Below, one piece after another: positions 10,555 through 20,010 of a stretch of DNA of 64,000 nt. Location of the stretch: NCBI GenBank assembly GCA_030537695.1, contig JAUNVJ010000005.1:1650-65649 (forward strand), read 5' to 3'. The DNA comes from Tissierellia bacterium. GTDB taxonomy: Bacteria; Bacillota_A; Clostridia; Tissierellales; Peptoniphilaceae. Position numbers and translations under genes: made by a program. Under the pieces are notes generated by a model. It had not been told where the DNA came from and searched no databases. It worked only from the letters and a program-made list of their open reading frames with translations. Each line of letters begins with the position of its first letter. Position 1 is the stretch's first letter.

Positions 10555-11262
10555 CTATCCTATAATCTTAAATACGAATATTGCAACGCAAATGCCCATA
10601 ATGGCACCTGTAACGACTTCCGATATTTTGTGGATTTCACCTTCCACCCGTGATTCTCCAACCAAAAAGGCCATTACAAAAGCACAGGTCGTCACCAGTG
10701 AATTGGCTGCCACCAATGAAATGATCGTAGCGGCACAAAAGGCAATGGCGGAATGACCACTTACCGCACCTCCTTGAAAATAGGTGCCTCCACTTTTTTT
10801 TGCCATTAGGAGTTTACCCCCCACTGTCAATATCAACACAATAATAACGGCAACAAAAGCCAAATGTTGATCGGAATTTTTTATTTTAAAAAGGACCAAA
10901 TCTCCTACGGAAGTCAAACGATCGTAAAAGATCAAATAAGCTGTTACAATGGCATTGATAGCCGTCACTAAAACGGCTCCGGCGGATACATCTTTTACAT
11001 ATTTTGCAATGGGATTATATTCTTGTACGACTAGATCAATGGTTCTTTCTATGGCGGTGTTTATCATTTCCGCAAATACTACCAATATGATGGCAAAGAG
11101 CATCAACATGAATTCTACTCGTGACAACTTAAAAAATAAAGATGCCAAAATTACCCCTAAGGCAGCCAAATAGTGAAATTTCATATTTCTCTCGGTTTTC
11201 ATTGCCGAGATAATTCCTTGAACTGCATAGTTAAAGGAGGAGATAAATTTACCGTGTTTCAT
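10555..11262 (-). CDS. dgkA: Fused undecaprenol/diacylglycerol kinase (DgkA) and PAP2-type lipid phosphatase
   Basis: This is a two-domain membrane protein of 235 aa. Residues about 1-115 are a DgkA-type kinase with the conserved EMINTAIERTIDLV and KDVSAGAVL helices; in Gram-positives this family phosphorylates undecaprenol. Residues about 125-235 are a PAP2 phosphatase with SGHSA and the SR-x5-H motif (SRVEGEIH). The usual aspartate after that His is Glu, and the motif-1 Arg appears to be Gln. The fusion therefore joins opposing activities on a lipid carrier. It sits between ybeY and cdd, as single-domain dgkA does in Bacillus. Whether the phosphatase half is active cannot be told from sequence. 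Confidence 0.88.
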   Translation of the reverse strand: MKHGKFISSFNYAVQGIISAMKTERNMKFHYLAALGVILASLFFKLSRVEFMLMLFAIILVVFAEMINTAIERTIDLVVQEYNPIAKYVKDVSAGAVLVTAINAIVTAYLIFYDRLTSVGDLVLFKIKNSDQHLAFVAVIIVLILTVGGKLLMAKKSGGTYFQGGAVSGHSAIAFCAATIISLVAANSLVTTCAFVMAFLVGESRVEGEIHKISEVVTGAIMGICVAIFVFKIIG

Positions 11263-11716
11263 CGGACCCCTCCCTATCCAATTGTAATTCTTTCATAATT
11301 TCCTTTTCTTTGGCCCTCATTACAACTCGATCTTCATCTTTAATATGGTCATATCCCAAGAGGTGTAAAGTTGAGTGAACCGTTAGATAGGACAGTTCCC
11401 GATCCTTAGAATGACCAAATTCTGTCGCTTGCTCCATAACTTTTCTCGTATTGATGACGATATCTCCCAGTATTCTATTGGCAAGGCAAAACTCATCTTC
11501 CAGAGGAAAGGAGAGCACATCTGTAGTTCGATCCACTCCTCGATAAGAATAATTTAATTCTTTCATTTCCAGATCGTTGACAAAGGAGAGAGAGACTTCT
11601 ACATCATCATTTAGGTTTTCATGACGGAGAACGGCTCCAATGGATTTCTCAATTAATTGAAGTTGTTCTTCTCCAATGGAAATCTCATCTTGTCGATTGT
11701 CATATTCTATATTCAT
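11249..11716 (-). CDS. ybeY: Endoribonuclease YbeY (16S rRNA maturation)
   Basis: YbeY is a metal-dependent RNase needed for 16S rRNA 3' processing and ribosome quality control. The 155-aa protein carries the zinc triad HSTLHLLGYDH (H-x3-H-x5-H) and the upstream RTTDVLSFPL motif typical of the family. The stop overlaps the dgkA fusion start, and phoH lies 30 bases upstream. In Bacillus a pgpH gene separates phoH from ybeY; here there is none. Confidence 0.95.
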   Translation of the reverse strand: MNIEYDNRQDEISIGEEQLQLIEKSIGAVLRHENLNDDVEVSLSFVNDLEMKELNYSYRGVDRTTDVLSFPLEDEFCLANRILGDIVINTRKVMEQATEFGHSKDRELSYLTVHSTLHLLGYDHIKDEDRVVMRAKEKEIMKELQLDREGSDETR

Positions 11717-11746
11717 AATACCCTCTCTTTTTTCATCTCTGTCTTC

Positions 11747-12715
11747 TTATTTTTCTTTCTTATTTTCATAACGATCGTAAGCTGAAATAATTCGCTGTAC
11801 CAAGGGATGGCGAACTATATCATTTTTTCCAAGATAGACGATACTGATTCCTTTTACATTTTCCAAAATCTTTAAGACAATTTTTAAGCCGGATTGTTTT
11901 CCCTTCGGTAAATCGATCTGGGTAATATCTCCGGTAATAATCGCCTTGGAACCGTAACCTAGCCTGGTTAAAAACATCTTCATCTGTTCATTGGTAGTGT
12001 TTTGTGCTTCATCCAAAATAACAAAGGCCGAGTCCAAAGTTCGTCCTCTCATGTAGGCCAAAGGTGCTACTTCAATCAATCCTTTTTCCAAATAGGAATG
12101 ATAAGTATCATGTCCTAAAATCTCAAATAAAGCATCATAAAGAGGTCTCAAATAAGGATCTACTTTATTTTGTAAATCGCCGGGTAAAAAGCCTAAGCTC
12201 TCTCCCGCTTCTACCGCAGGTCGAGTCAAGATAATTCGATTGACTTCTTTTGCTTTAAAAGCTCGTACAGCTGCTGCCATGGCAAGATAAGTCTTACCGG
12301 TTCCGGCAGGACCGATTCCAAAAACCACATCATTGTCCACAATGGCTTCCATATACCTCTTTTGTCCCAAGGTCTTTGCACGAATGGGTTTCCCCATGGA
12401 AGTATAGACCAGGGTTTCATTTAAAAGTTCCGACATGGAACGAGATTCTTGTCGTTTTATTAATTCAATGGAATATCTCACATCGGCTAAACTGATGATC
12501 TTTTGTCTTTTTCCAATGTCGAATAGATTGTAAAGCAATTGCTCTACAGCTTCCACATCTTTTCGATCCCCCAAGATGACAATTCGTCCTTCTTGCGTCT
12601 TCACTTTTACTTGAAAAGATTTTTCGATCAATTTTATATTTTCATCAAGCTTTCCAAAAACTTGTGCTTGTAAATTTGCATCATATACTTCAATGGAACG
12701 TACTGTTTTTTCCAA
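11747..12715 (-). CDS. phoH: PhoH-like ATPase
   Basis: This 322-aa cytosolic P-loop ATPase belongs to the PhoH family. A KH-like N-terminal part (about 1-110) precedes the ATPase core with Walker A GPAGTGKTYLA and Walker B VILDEAQN. The family is linked to RNA metabolism together with YbeY, which is encoded next downstream. The start is TTG, seven bases after AGGAGG, with no better ATG. A candidate promoter overlaps the upstream terminator. Confidence 0.93.
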   Translation of the reverse strand: MEKTVRSIEVYDANLQAQVFGKLDENIKLIEKSFQVKVKTQEGRIVILGDRKDVEAVEQLLYNLFDIGKRQKIISLADVRYSIELIKRQESRSMSELLNETLVYTSMGKPIRAKTLGQKRYMEAIVDNDVVFGIGPAGTGKTYLAMAAAVRAFKAKEVNRIILTRPAVEAGESLGFLPGDLQNKVDPYLRPLYDALFEILGHDTYHSYLEKGLIEVAPLAYMRGRTLDSAFVILDEAQNTTNEQMKMFLTRLGYGSKAIITGDITQIDLPKGKQSGLKIVLKILENVKGISIVYLGKNDIVRHPLVQRIISAYDRYENKKEK

Positions 12716-12737
12716 ATTATGCCTCCTAAATGTGAAA

Positions 12738-12769
12738 ATAATAATACCACAAAAAGGCCTACTTTTCCA
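12738..12769 (-). promoter_or_regulatory. Candidate phoH promoter
   Basis: On the minus strand TGGAAA (12764-12769) is followed after 17 bases by TATTAT (12741-12746). The -35 lies inside the hairpin that ends the upstream unit. The -35 matches four of six consensus bases, so this is only a candidate. Confidence 0.4.
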
Positions 12770-12791
12770 TAATTTCAGAAAAGTAAGCCTT
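12751..12791 (-). terminator. Rho-independent terminator after the floA-linked gene
   Basis: On the minus strand an imperfect stem of about 13 bp (AGGCTTACTTTTC paired with GAAAAGTAGGCCT) is followed by TTTTT. It separates the rpsU-to-12795 unit from phoH. Confidence 0.8.
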
Positions 12792-12794
12792 CCT

Positions 12795-13319
12795 TTAGCG
12801 TAAGCTTAAGGGTTTGTCCAGTATCTCAGAATAGATGAATCCTTGGATCAAATGGTCTGTGTCAAAAGAAAGTTCTCCATTATCCAGATCATAGTCTTCA
12901 TCTTTTAAAACTTTCGATGTAAAATCTTCTTCTTGAAAAATCGAATCCAAGGGAGTTGACCAGGCCTGTTTATGAATTCGATCTTTTATCTTTTGATCCT
13001 CTTTCCCATCAGTCTCATAGGTGAAAGTATCGGCTCTTTTTTCTCTCTCAACTTTACTTCTATCATGAATGTCTTTAGTGTTTTCTTTACTCTTTCGAAA
13101 AAACTGCTCCATGAGTTCATCTTGTTTTTGTCTTCTCTGATCCTTACGCTTATGGTACTGCTTGATATTCTCTCTAAAAAAATCGTCTAAGCTTTCCTTC
13201 GTATGATCTTTTTTTTGACTGTTCATCAGCTTTTGTAAGATTCGGCCAACTCCTATAAAAATTAGATTAAAGAGAAGGATCGGCAGTATCATCATGATAA
13301 GTCCAAAAATCACATTCAT
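12795..13319 (-). CDS. Unknown membrane-anchored protein linked to floA
   Basis: I do not recognise this 174-aa protein. One N-terminal transmembrane helix (about 3-27) is followed by a highly charged Lys/Glu/Arg-rich cytoplasmic region (about 30-125) that may be partly disordered or coiled. It ends in a hydrophobic motif, LIQGFIYSEILDKPLSLR. Its ATG overlaps the floA stop (TAATG), so the two are co-translated. In spore-formers the genes between floA and phoH are yqfB, yqfC and yqfD; this protein resembles none of them. A partner role for flotillin microdomains is inferred from linkage only. Confidence 0.75.
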   Translation of the reverse strand: MNVIFGLIMMILPILLFNLIFIGVGRILQKLMNSQKKDHTKESLDDFFRENIKQYHKRKDQRRQKQDELMEQFFRKSKENTKDIHDRSKVEREKRADTFTYETDGKEDQKIKDRIHKQAWSTPLDSIFQEEDFTSKVLKDEDYDLDNGELSFDTDHLIQGFIYSEILDKPLSLR

Positions 13320-14311
13320 TATTCATTCTCTTTTCTTGGTTTTTTCGTTCCCTTTGAAATGGAGTTTCTCATCTCCGTATCGGAATTGATGTTTTTAATC
13401 TTATAATAATCCAATGCACCAATATTTCCTTTTTTCAAAGCTTCCGCCATAGCAAGGGGAACTTGAGATTCCGCTTCCACTACTTTTGCTCTCATCTGTT
13501 CTACTTCGGCCTTCATTTCTTGCTCTTTTGCCAAGGCCATTGCACGGCGTTCCGCCGCTTTAGCTTCGGCAATTCTCTTATCCGCTTCCGCTTGATCTGT
13601 TTGAAGACGAGCACCGATATTTCGGGCCACATCCACATCGGCAATATCGATCGATAAAATTTCAAATGCCGTTCCGGAATCCAATCCCTTAGCCAATACC
13701 ACCGTCGATATTGAATCCGGGTTTTCCAAAACTTTTTTATAGCTTTCTGAAGATCCTACAGTGGTGACAATTCCCTCTCCCACTCGGGCTATGATAGTTT
13801 CTTCGCCGGCTCCTCCCACAAGACGATCAATATTGGCTCGTACCGTTACTTTCGCTTTGACAATCACTTCAATTCCATCTTGTGCAACTGCGGAAATATT
13901 CGGCGTTTCGATTACCTTTGGATTGACAGAAACTTGAACAGCTTCCAAGACATTTCGACCGGCCAAATCAATGGCTGCCGCACGTTCAAACAGCAAAGGA
14001 ATATTTGCCCTTTGAGCAGCTATTAAAGCGTCAACCAAGGTATTGACATTACCACCTGCTAAATAGTGAGCTTCCAAATTTTCAATTTCCAATTCTAAGC
14101 CCGCCTTGGTTGCCTTAATCATCGGCTGTACAATTCGAGACGGGCGAACGCGTCTTAATCGCATACCGATTAGATTAGTGATCCTAATATGAACGCCTGA
14201 GAAAAATGCCGTGATCCAAAGACCTACCGGTACAAAGGAAAAAAATAGTATCAACAGGATAATAATAACTGCAATAACGAATATCGGTAATATACTATTG
14301 ATCAAAAACAC
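13319..14311 (-). CDS. floA: Flotillin-like protein FloA (YqfA family)
   Basis: FloA is a scaffold protein of bacterial membrane microdomains. The 330-aa protein has an N-terminal membrane hairpin (about 1-45), a PHB/SPFH-type domain, and a long Ala/Glu coiled coil (about 235-290, rich in [22 protein letters not shown] repeats). Length and sequence match the FloA family rather than FloT. The start is GTG after AGAGGTG. nfeD lies just upstream, the usual NfeD-flotillin pairing. Confidence 0.94.
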   Translation of the reverse strand: MFLINSILPIFVIAVIIILLILFFSFVPVGLWITAFFSGVHIRITNLIGMRLRRVRPSRIVQPMIKATKAGLELEIENLEAHYLAGGNVNTLVDALIAAQRANIPLLFERAAAIDLAGRNVLEAVQVSVNPKVIETPNISAVAQDGIEVIVKAKVTVRANIDRLVGGAGEETIIARVGEGIVTTVGSSESYKKVLENPDSISTVVLAKGLDSGTAFEILSIDIADVDVARNIGARLQTDQAEADKRIAEAKAAERRAMALAKEQEMKAEVEQMRAKVVEAESQVPLAMAEALKKGNIGALDYYKIKNINSDTEMRNSISKGTKKPRKENE

Positions 14312-14314
14312 AAT

Positions 14315-15595
14315 TTACACCTCTTTTTCTTCTTTTTGATGGACAAATACTTTTGATCCTTCAATTCTTACGACGACAATCTTTTGATTTTTTAACACAT
14401 AACCACGATCCGATAGGACTTCAAACCGCTTATCACGAAAGATTCCATATCCCGAAGGTCGCAAGGGTGTTGCTGTAATTCCTTCATCTCCCGGTAATAG
14501 ATCCGGCTCGTCACTGGATATATACCCTCGATCCTTCGTCGAACTTACTTGTAGTTGAACTTTTTGGAATAATTTTAATCGCATCCCTCGTTTAAACAGA
14601 AAATATCCCACAATTAGAGACAGGATCAATGCCGTGGAAAAAGAAATTAAGGCCAATGAAAGATCTCCTATGGCCAAAACAATTCCCACCACTAAAAAAA
14701 TAATACCTCCAATCCCCGGTAGACCGAAACCGGGAACGATCAGTTCAATTCCCACTAGGAGAAGTCCCAGTAAAAATAGGATGACAGAATACCATACGGA
14801 ATTTCCTGCCATAATATTGCCCATAAAAAAAAGTCCAAAGGAAATGATGGATAATGTACCGCCTACCCCAAAACCGGGTGTCATGATTTCTACAACCATT
14901 CCCACCATTGCGATTGCCAATAAAATACTTGTGGCCATGGATGTACTGATCAAACTTAAAAATTGCACACTGGCATTGGGTTTGTAATAATCCAAATTGA
15001 AATTCTTATCTTTAGCTAAATGTTCAAGGGAAGAATAGGTCCCGTCACTGATTTTTAGTTCTTCCGCCTGCTGATTATTTAAGTTGATCAATTTTCCTTT
15101 TTCCGTAATTCCTTCAATGACAATGTCCTTATCCGCCATACCCATTACAACCTTCGAGTTTCGATGCCGATAATTTGCTGTAGACTGTAATAGGGATCGC
15201 CAAAAAGACAAGTTTTTTTCGTTATTGGGAATGGGTTCAGCCGATCCAATGGTGGACATATCATCCATGTAGACTTCTTCCGATGCAATGGTCAATAAGA
15301 CGCCTGCCGATTCCGCTTTATTGTTCACAAAGGAAATGGTCGGTATGGGAGAGGCAATCATGGCATTTTTCATTCGTTCTGCACTGACAATTCGCCCCCC
15401 GTAAGTATCAATTTTAAATATAATTCGGTCAAAATTCTTTTCCTTTGCATAGTCGATTCCGTCATTGACTAAAGTGGATGTGGCGTTGTTGATTTCTCCT
15501 TCAATTGGGATGACAAGGGCATTTTCTTTTTCCTTTCCATAGACTGTTTGAATCAGTACAAGAAATAGAACTAGAAAAAATCTTGTTTTTTTCAT
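14315..15595 (-). CDS. nfeD: Long-form NfeD membrane protein with ClpP/SppA-like protease domain
   Basis: This 426-aa protein has a signal peptide (MKKTRFFLVLFLVLIQTVYG), a ClpP-class serine protease domain (about 25-205, with NKAESAGVLLTIASE around the predicted nucleophile), four to five transmembrane helices (about 215-335), and a C-terminal NfeD OB-fold domain. Long NfeD proteins pair with flotillins, here floA 3 bases downstream. I start at the ATG of the signal peptide; an upstream reading to 15640 runs into the yqeY terminator. Confidence 0.9.
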   Translation of the reverse strand: MKKTRFFLVLFLVLIQTVYGKEKENALVIPIEGEINNATSTLVNDGIDYAKEKNFDRIIFKIDTYGGRIVSAERMKNAMIASPIPTISFVNNKAESAGVLLTIASEEVYMDDMSTIGSAEPIPNNEKNLSFWRSLLQSTANYRHRNSKVVMGMADKDIVIEGITEKGKLINLNNQQAEELKISDGTYSSLEHLAKDKNFNLDYYKPNASVQFLSLISTSMATSILLAIAMVGMVVEIMTPGFGVGGTLSIISFGLFFMGNIMAGNSVWYSVILFLLGLLLVGIELIVPGFGLPGIGGIIFLVVGIVLAIGDLSLALISFSTALILSLIVGYFLFKRGMRLKLFQKVQLQVSSTKDRGYISSDEPDLLPGDEGITATPLRPSGYGIFRDKRFEVLSDRGYVLKNQKIVVVRIEGSKVFVHQKEEKEV

Positions 15596-15610
15596 AGAAT
15601 CCCTCCTAGT

Positions 15611-15637
15611 AAAAAAACCTAGGTCAGTCCCTAGGTT
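15611..15637 (-). terminator. Terminator overlapping the end of yqeY
   Basis: A perfect 8-bp stem (AACCTAGG / CCTAGGTT) with a 6-base loop is followed on the minus strand by seven Ts. The yqeY stop codon TGA lies in the loop, so ribosomes finishing yqeY could disrupt the hairpin. It may reduce transcription into nfeD-floA. Confidence 0.75.
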
Positions 15638-16079
15638 CATTTAACAATTCAATGGCAATTTTATTGACAGTTTTACCATCCGCTTTGCCCTTTACCTTAG
15701 GCATGACGGATTTCATCAATTGCCCAATGTCTTTATTTGAAGTAATATTATGTTCTTCCATCGTTTCTTTTACAATATTGCGCAATTCATCTTCGGTTAA
15801 TTGTTTTGGTAAATAATCCAGCAAAATATTGATTTCAGCTTTTGTTTGATCAATTAAATCCTGTCGATTTCCCTTTTCAAATTCATCGATGGAGTTTTTC
15901 TTTTCTTTTAATTGTTTTGATATAATTCCAAGAATATCTTCGTCAGTCAGCTCAATACGTTCATCGACTTCTCGTTGTTTAATCGAAGCACGAATCATTG
16001 TAATGACATCTTTACGTAGTTTATTATGTGACTTCATCGCCTCTTTTAAGTCACTCATCAGCTGTTTTTTTAGAGACAT
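15624..16079 (-). CDS. yqeY: GatB/YqeY domain protein
   Basis: This 151-aa helical protein belongs to the YqeY family, related to the C-terminal tRNA-binding domain of GatB, the amidotransferase subunit. Its precise role is unproven. Conserved features include the N-terminal RKDVITMIRASIKQREVD segment and the C-terminal MPKVKGKADGKTVNKIA segment. It lies 13 bases downstream of rpsU, the standard rpsU-yqeY pair. Confidence 0.93.
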   Translation of the reverse strand: MSLKKQLMSDLKEAMKSHNKLRKDVITMIRASIKQREVDERIELTDEDILGIISKQLKEKKNSIDEFEKGNRQDLIDQTKAEINILLDYLPKQLTEDELRNIVKETMEEHNITSNKDIGQLMKSVMPKVKGKADGKTVNKIAIELLNEPRD

Positions 16080-16092
16080 ATTTCACACCTCT

Positions 16093-16272
16093 TTAATATC
16101 TGTGTTTTTTACGACGTGCCTCTTCAGATTTCTTTTTTCTTCTGACACTTGGTTTTTCGTAATGTTCTCTTTTTCTGACTTCTTTTAAAACTCCACTAGT
16201 AGCACATTGTCTCTTAAATCTTTTAAGAGCATTATCTAAAGATTCATTTTCTCCAACTTTAATTTCTGACAA
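16093..16272 (-). CDS. rpsU: 30S ribosomal protein S21
   Basis: S21 is a 59-aa basic protein at the mRNA-binding platform of the small subunit. The sequence ([19 protein letters not shown], then a Lys/Arg-rich tail ending KKHRY) is unmistakable. The start is TTG after AGAGGAGGG; an upstream in-frame ATG at 16314 would place the ribosome-binding site inside the protein. It has its own strong promoter. Confidence 0.97.
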   Translation of the reverse strand: MSEIKVGENESLDNALKRFKRQCATSGVLKEVRKREHYEKPSVRRKKKSEEARRKKHRY

Positions 16273-16323
16273 AGTAATCCCTCCTCTCGTAGAAAAGAGT
16301 AGCCCTTGGGCCAATTCTTGTTT

Positions 16324-16352
16324 ATTATATATGAAATTTCTTTAAATTTCAA
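16324..16352 (-). promoter_or_regulatory. rpsU promoter (sigma-A type)
   Basis: On the minus strand TTGAAA (16347-16352), a 17-base spacer and a perfect TATAAT (16324-16329) lie about 50 bases before the rpsU start. It drives rpsU-yqeY and possibly nfeD-floA. Confidence 0.8.
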
Positions 16353-16400
16353 TATTTTTTTCAGATAAACTCGGCAGTTTACCATTTTATTAGAATAGAA

Positions 16401-16431
16401 AGGAGCTCCCTCAAGGGGAACTCCTCACTCT
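16401..16431 (-). terminator. Terminator after pyruvate:ferredoxin oxidoreductase
   Basis: The minus-strand stem AGGAGTTCCC / GGGAGCTCCT (10 bp with one G-U) lies just after the stop codon. The following T-tract is interrupted (TTCTATTCT), so it may be leaky. Confidence 0.6.
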
Positions 16432-19400
16432 TTAAAAAATATCCATTTCCGCCATTTTTTTATATTCTTCATACTTTTGTCTAGCTTGTTCCGTAGCTTC
16501 TGCAATCAACTGTTCGCCAATTTCCGGGAAGGTGCGTAACAAGGAGGAGTATCTCACTTCTCCCATTAAAAATTCTTCAAAACTTTCCGTCGGTTCCTTC
16601 GAATCTAAAACAAATGGATTTTTGCCTTCCATACGACGTCGGGGATCATAACGATATAAGAACCAGTATCCTGATTCTACTGCTTTCTTTTGCTCCATTT
16701 GGCTCCAACCCATACCGGATTTAATGCCATGATTGATACATGGTGCATAGGCAATAATCAAAGACGGACCAGGATAGCTTTCTGCTTCTTTAATCGCTTT
16801 TAGAAGTTGATTTTGATTGGCTCCCTGAGCAACTTGAGCCACATAGATATGGCCATAGGTCATCATCAATTTTCCCAGATCTTTTTTTGCCGTCCTCTTA
16901 CCGGCGGAAGCAAAGGCTGCCACTGCCCCTAAAGGAGTAGCTTTTGACGATTGTCCTCCTGTGTTGGAGTACACTTCTGTATCCACCAACATAATATTGA
17001 CATCGGCTCCTGTAGACAATACATGGTCTAGACCGCCATATCCGATATCATAGGCCCAACCGTCTCCTCCATACATCCAAATGGATTTCTTGGTTAAATG
17101 TTCTCCATTGAACTTGACATCATTCAATAATTCTTTTGTCTCTTCAGATTCTTTCGTTTGGTAGATGGCTTGTTTCAAAGCACGGCTGGTTTCTATGGTG
17201 TCTTCCGAAGAATGATAGCCTTCCAACCAATGGGCAATGGCTTCTTTTAAATTTTTATCCCCTGTCTTGTCGGACAATTCCATCAATTTTTCCTTTAGTC
17301 TTTCCCTTTGCTGCACCACGCCCAATTCCATTCCCAAAGCGTATTCTGCATTGTTTTCAAATAGGGAATTGGACCATGCCGGACCGTTTCCGTGACAGTT
17401 GGTCGTATAAGGTACGGAAGGTGAACAACCGCCCCAAGCTTGGGTACAACCTGTGGCATTGGCTACAATCATTCGATCGCCAAAAATTTGAGTCAGTATT
17501 TTCATATAAGGCGTCTCACCACAACCGGCACAAGCTCCTGAAAATTCAAGAAGAGGTTCATTAAACTGAGACCCTTTCACGGTAAAGGGATTTAATGGCG
17601 TTTCTTTGTGCTCCGTCCCAATGGCAAAATCCCATTTTTTAATTTCATCCAGTTCCTCTTCCAAGCTTTTCATAACCAGGGCTTTATTTTTGGCCGGACA
17701 GACATTGGCACAGGAGCCACAGCCCAAACAGTCCATCACGGAAACTTGAATCTTGAATTTATACTGATCAATGCCCCTTCCTCTGGCATCTAAAAATTCC
17801 ATATCTTCCGGGGCCTGTGCCGTTTCCTCTTCCGTAAATAGGAAGGGACGGATGACAGCATGGGGACAGACATAGGAACATTGATTACATTGGATACAAT
17901 TTTCTGCAATCCAGTGAGGCACTTGGGTTGCCACTCCTCGTTTCTCATATTTCGTCGTTCCGAAAGGTACACTGCCGTCTTCTTGTCCAATAAAAGCGGA
18001 TACCGGCAATTGGTCCCCCTTTAATTGATTGGCGGGAATTTGAATATTTCGTACATAATCGGGAATATTGTCGGGAATTTCCACAATTTCATCTTCCAGG
18101 TTTTTCCATTCTTCCTTTACTTTTTCACGTACTAATTTTTCAACACCGATATCTACGGCCTTATAATTCATTTCAAGAATATCGTCACCTTTAGCACCAT
18201 AGGTTTTCGTAATGGCATCTTTCATATATTGAACAGCTTCCTCAATGGGCAAAATTTCAATCAGCTTAAAAAATGCCGCTTGTAAGATGGTATTGGTACG
18301 ATTGCCCATTCCTATATCTGCAGCCAAACGAGTGGCATTGATTGTATAAAACTCAATTTCTTTTTCTGCCATAATTCTCTTGGTTCGATTTGGTAGCTTT
18401 TCTTCCAATTCTTCTCCTGTCCAAATCGTATTTAAGAGAAAAGTACCTCCCTGTTTTAACTCGTCCACCATATCGTATTTAAAGATATAGGATTGATTGT
18501 GACAAGCTACAAAATCACCATGATTTACCAAGTACGATCCGATAATCGGATCACTTCCGAAGCGAAGATGAGAACGGGTCAGACCTCCTGATTTTTTAGT
18601 ATCGTATTCAAAATATGCTTGTACATATTGGTCGGTGTGATTCCCGATAATCTTAATGGAGTTTTTATTCGCTCCTACGGTACCGTCAGAGCCTAATCCC
18701 CAAAATTTACAGGATTTAGTACTGTCTTTTGTTAAATCGATATTTTCTCCCAAAGGCAAGGATAGATGTGTTACATCGTCGTGAATACCGATGGTAAATC
18801 GTTTTTTAGGGTTTTGAATTTTCATATTTTCAAATACGGCAATGATCTGATTGGGAAGCACGTCTTTGGATGATAAACCATAGCGACCGCCGTAAATTTC
18901 CACTTTCCGATCTTCATTGGCAAAAGCTGCACATACGTCTAAGTATAAAGGTTCCCCATGTGATCCCGGTTCTTTTGTTCGATCCATAACGGAAATTTTC
19001 TTCACCGTTTCCGGAATCGCTTTGAGAAAATGTTCTACACTGAAAGGACGGTATAGATGGACTTTTAAATATCCCACCTTTTCTCCTTGACTGTTTAAGT
19101 GATCCACCACTTCTTCCACGACACCGGAAGCAGAACCCATCAAGATCACAATTCGATCGGCATCTTCCGCTCCATAATAGTTAAAGAGTTGATAATTTCT
19201 TCCTGTCAATCGGTTAATTTTACCCATGTATTTTTCTACGATTTCCGGCAAGCGATCATAATAGGGATTGGATACTTCCTTTGCTTGAAAATGTATGTCA
19301 GGATTTTGTACCGTAGATCTTTGAACCGGACGTTCTGGATTTAGAGAATTTTTTCGAAATTTTTCTAATTCTTCTTCATTGAGCATAGGTCGCAAATCTT

Positions 19401-19965
19401 CATAGTCAATCACATCGATTTTTTGAATTTCATGGGATGTTCGAAATCCGTCAAAAAAATTCATAAAAGGTACATGACCCTCAATGGCGGCTAAGTGAGC
19501 CACTGCCGATAGATCCATCACCTCTTGAACAGAAGATTCACTGAGCATGGCAAGACCGGTTTGACGACAGGCCATGACATCGGAATGGTCTCCAAAAATA
19601 CTCATGGCATGGGTTCCAATCGTTCTGGAGCTGACATGGACAACTCCTGGCTTTAATTGCCCACTCAATCGATAGAGTACCGGATGCATCAACATCAAAC
19701 CTTGTGATGCGGTATAAGTAGTTGTCAAAGCACCGGTTTCCAAAGAGCCGTGCATGGCTCCTGCAGCACCGGCTTCCGACTGCATTTCCACCAATTTTAC
19801 TCGTTGATTAAATAAATTCTTTTTCCCTTTGGCTGACCATTGATCCACCAGTTCTGCCATCGGAGAAGAAGGGGTAATGGGATAAATTGTTGCGACTTCC
19901 GTAAAAGCATAGGATATGTATGCTGCCGCTTCGTTCCCATCCATTGTTTTTTTTGTTAAACTCAT
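16432..19965 (-). CDS. nifJ: Pyruvate:ferredoxin (flavodoxin) oxidoreductase
   Basis: This large cytosolic enzyme oxidises pyruvate and CoA to acetyl-CoA and CO2 with reduction of ferredoxin. At 1177 aa it is the single-chain homodimer form. In order it has the pyrimidine-binding domain (YPITPSSPMAEL), the gamma domain, two [4Fe-4S] ferredoxin motifs (CIQCNQCSYVCPHA and CLGCGSCANVCPA), a further cluster-binding Cys near CAGCGETPY, and the thiamine diphosphate site (GDGWAYDIGYGG...DVNIMLVDTEVYSNTGG). It is transcribed alone, bounded by terminators, and interrupts the otherwise conserved HIT-rpsU order. It supplies reduced ferredoxin for Nfn-type enzymes such as the one at 42.8 kb. Confidence 0.97.
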   Translation of the reverse strand: MSLTKKTMDGNEAAAYISYAFTEVATIYPITPSSPMAELVDQWSAKGKKNLFNQRVKLVEMQSEAGAAGAMHGSLETGALTTTYTASQGLMLMHPVLYRLSGQLKPGVVHVSSRTIGTHAMSIFGDHSDVMACRQTGLAMLSESSVQEVMDLSAVAHLAAIEGHVPFMNFFDGFRTSHEIQKIDVIDYEDLRPMLNEEELEKFRKNSLNPERPVQRSTVQNPDIHFQAKEVSNPYYDRLPEIVEKYMGKINRLTGRNYQLFNYYGAEDADRIVILMGSASGVVEEVVDHLNSQGEKVGYLKVHLYRPFSVEHFLKAIPETVKKISVMDRTKEPGSHGEPLYLDVCAAFANEDRKVEIYGGRYGLSSKDVLPNQIIAVFENMKIQNPKKRFTIGIHDDVTHLSLPLGENIDLTKDSTKSCKFWGLGSDGTVGANKNSIKIIGNHTDQYVQAYFEYDTKKSGGLTRSHLRFGSDPIIGSYLVNHGDFVACHNQSYIFKYDMVDELKQGGTFLLNTIWTGEELEEKLPNRTKRIMAEKEIEFYTINATRLAADIGMGNRTNTILQAAFFKLIEILPIEEAVQYMKDAITKTYGAKGDDILEMNYKAVDIGVEKLVREKVKEEWKNLEDEIVEIPDNIPDYVRNIQIPANQLKGDQLPVSAFIGQEDGSVPFGTTKYEKRGVATQVPHWIAENCIQCNQCSYVCPHAVIRPFLFTEEETAQAPEDMEFLDARGRGIDQYKFKIQVSVMDCLGCGSCANVCPAKNKALVMKSLEEELDEIKKWDFAIGTEHKETPLNPFTVKGSQFNEPLLEFSGACAGCGETPYMKILTQIFGDRMIVANATGCTQAWGGCSPSVPYTTNCHGNGPAWSNSLFENNAEYALGMELGVVQQRERLKEKLMELSDKTGDKNLKEAIAHWLEGYHSSEDTIETSRALKQAIYQTKESEETKELLNDVKFNGEHLTKKSIWMYGGDGWAYDIGYGGLDHVLSTGADVNIMLVDTEVYSNTGGQSSKATPLGAVAAFASAGKRTAKKDLGKLMMTYGHIYVAQVAQGANQNQLLKAIKEAESYPGPSLIIAYAPCINHGIKSGMGWSQMEQKKAVESGYWFLYRYDPRRRMEGKNPFVLDSKEPTESFEEFLMGEVRYSSLLRTFPEIGEQLIAEATEQARQKYEEYKKMAEMDIF

Positions 19966-20010
19966 ATTTTGCTCCCATCTACATTATTAAATAGTGTACG
20001 TCTTTATAAA

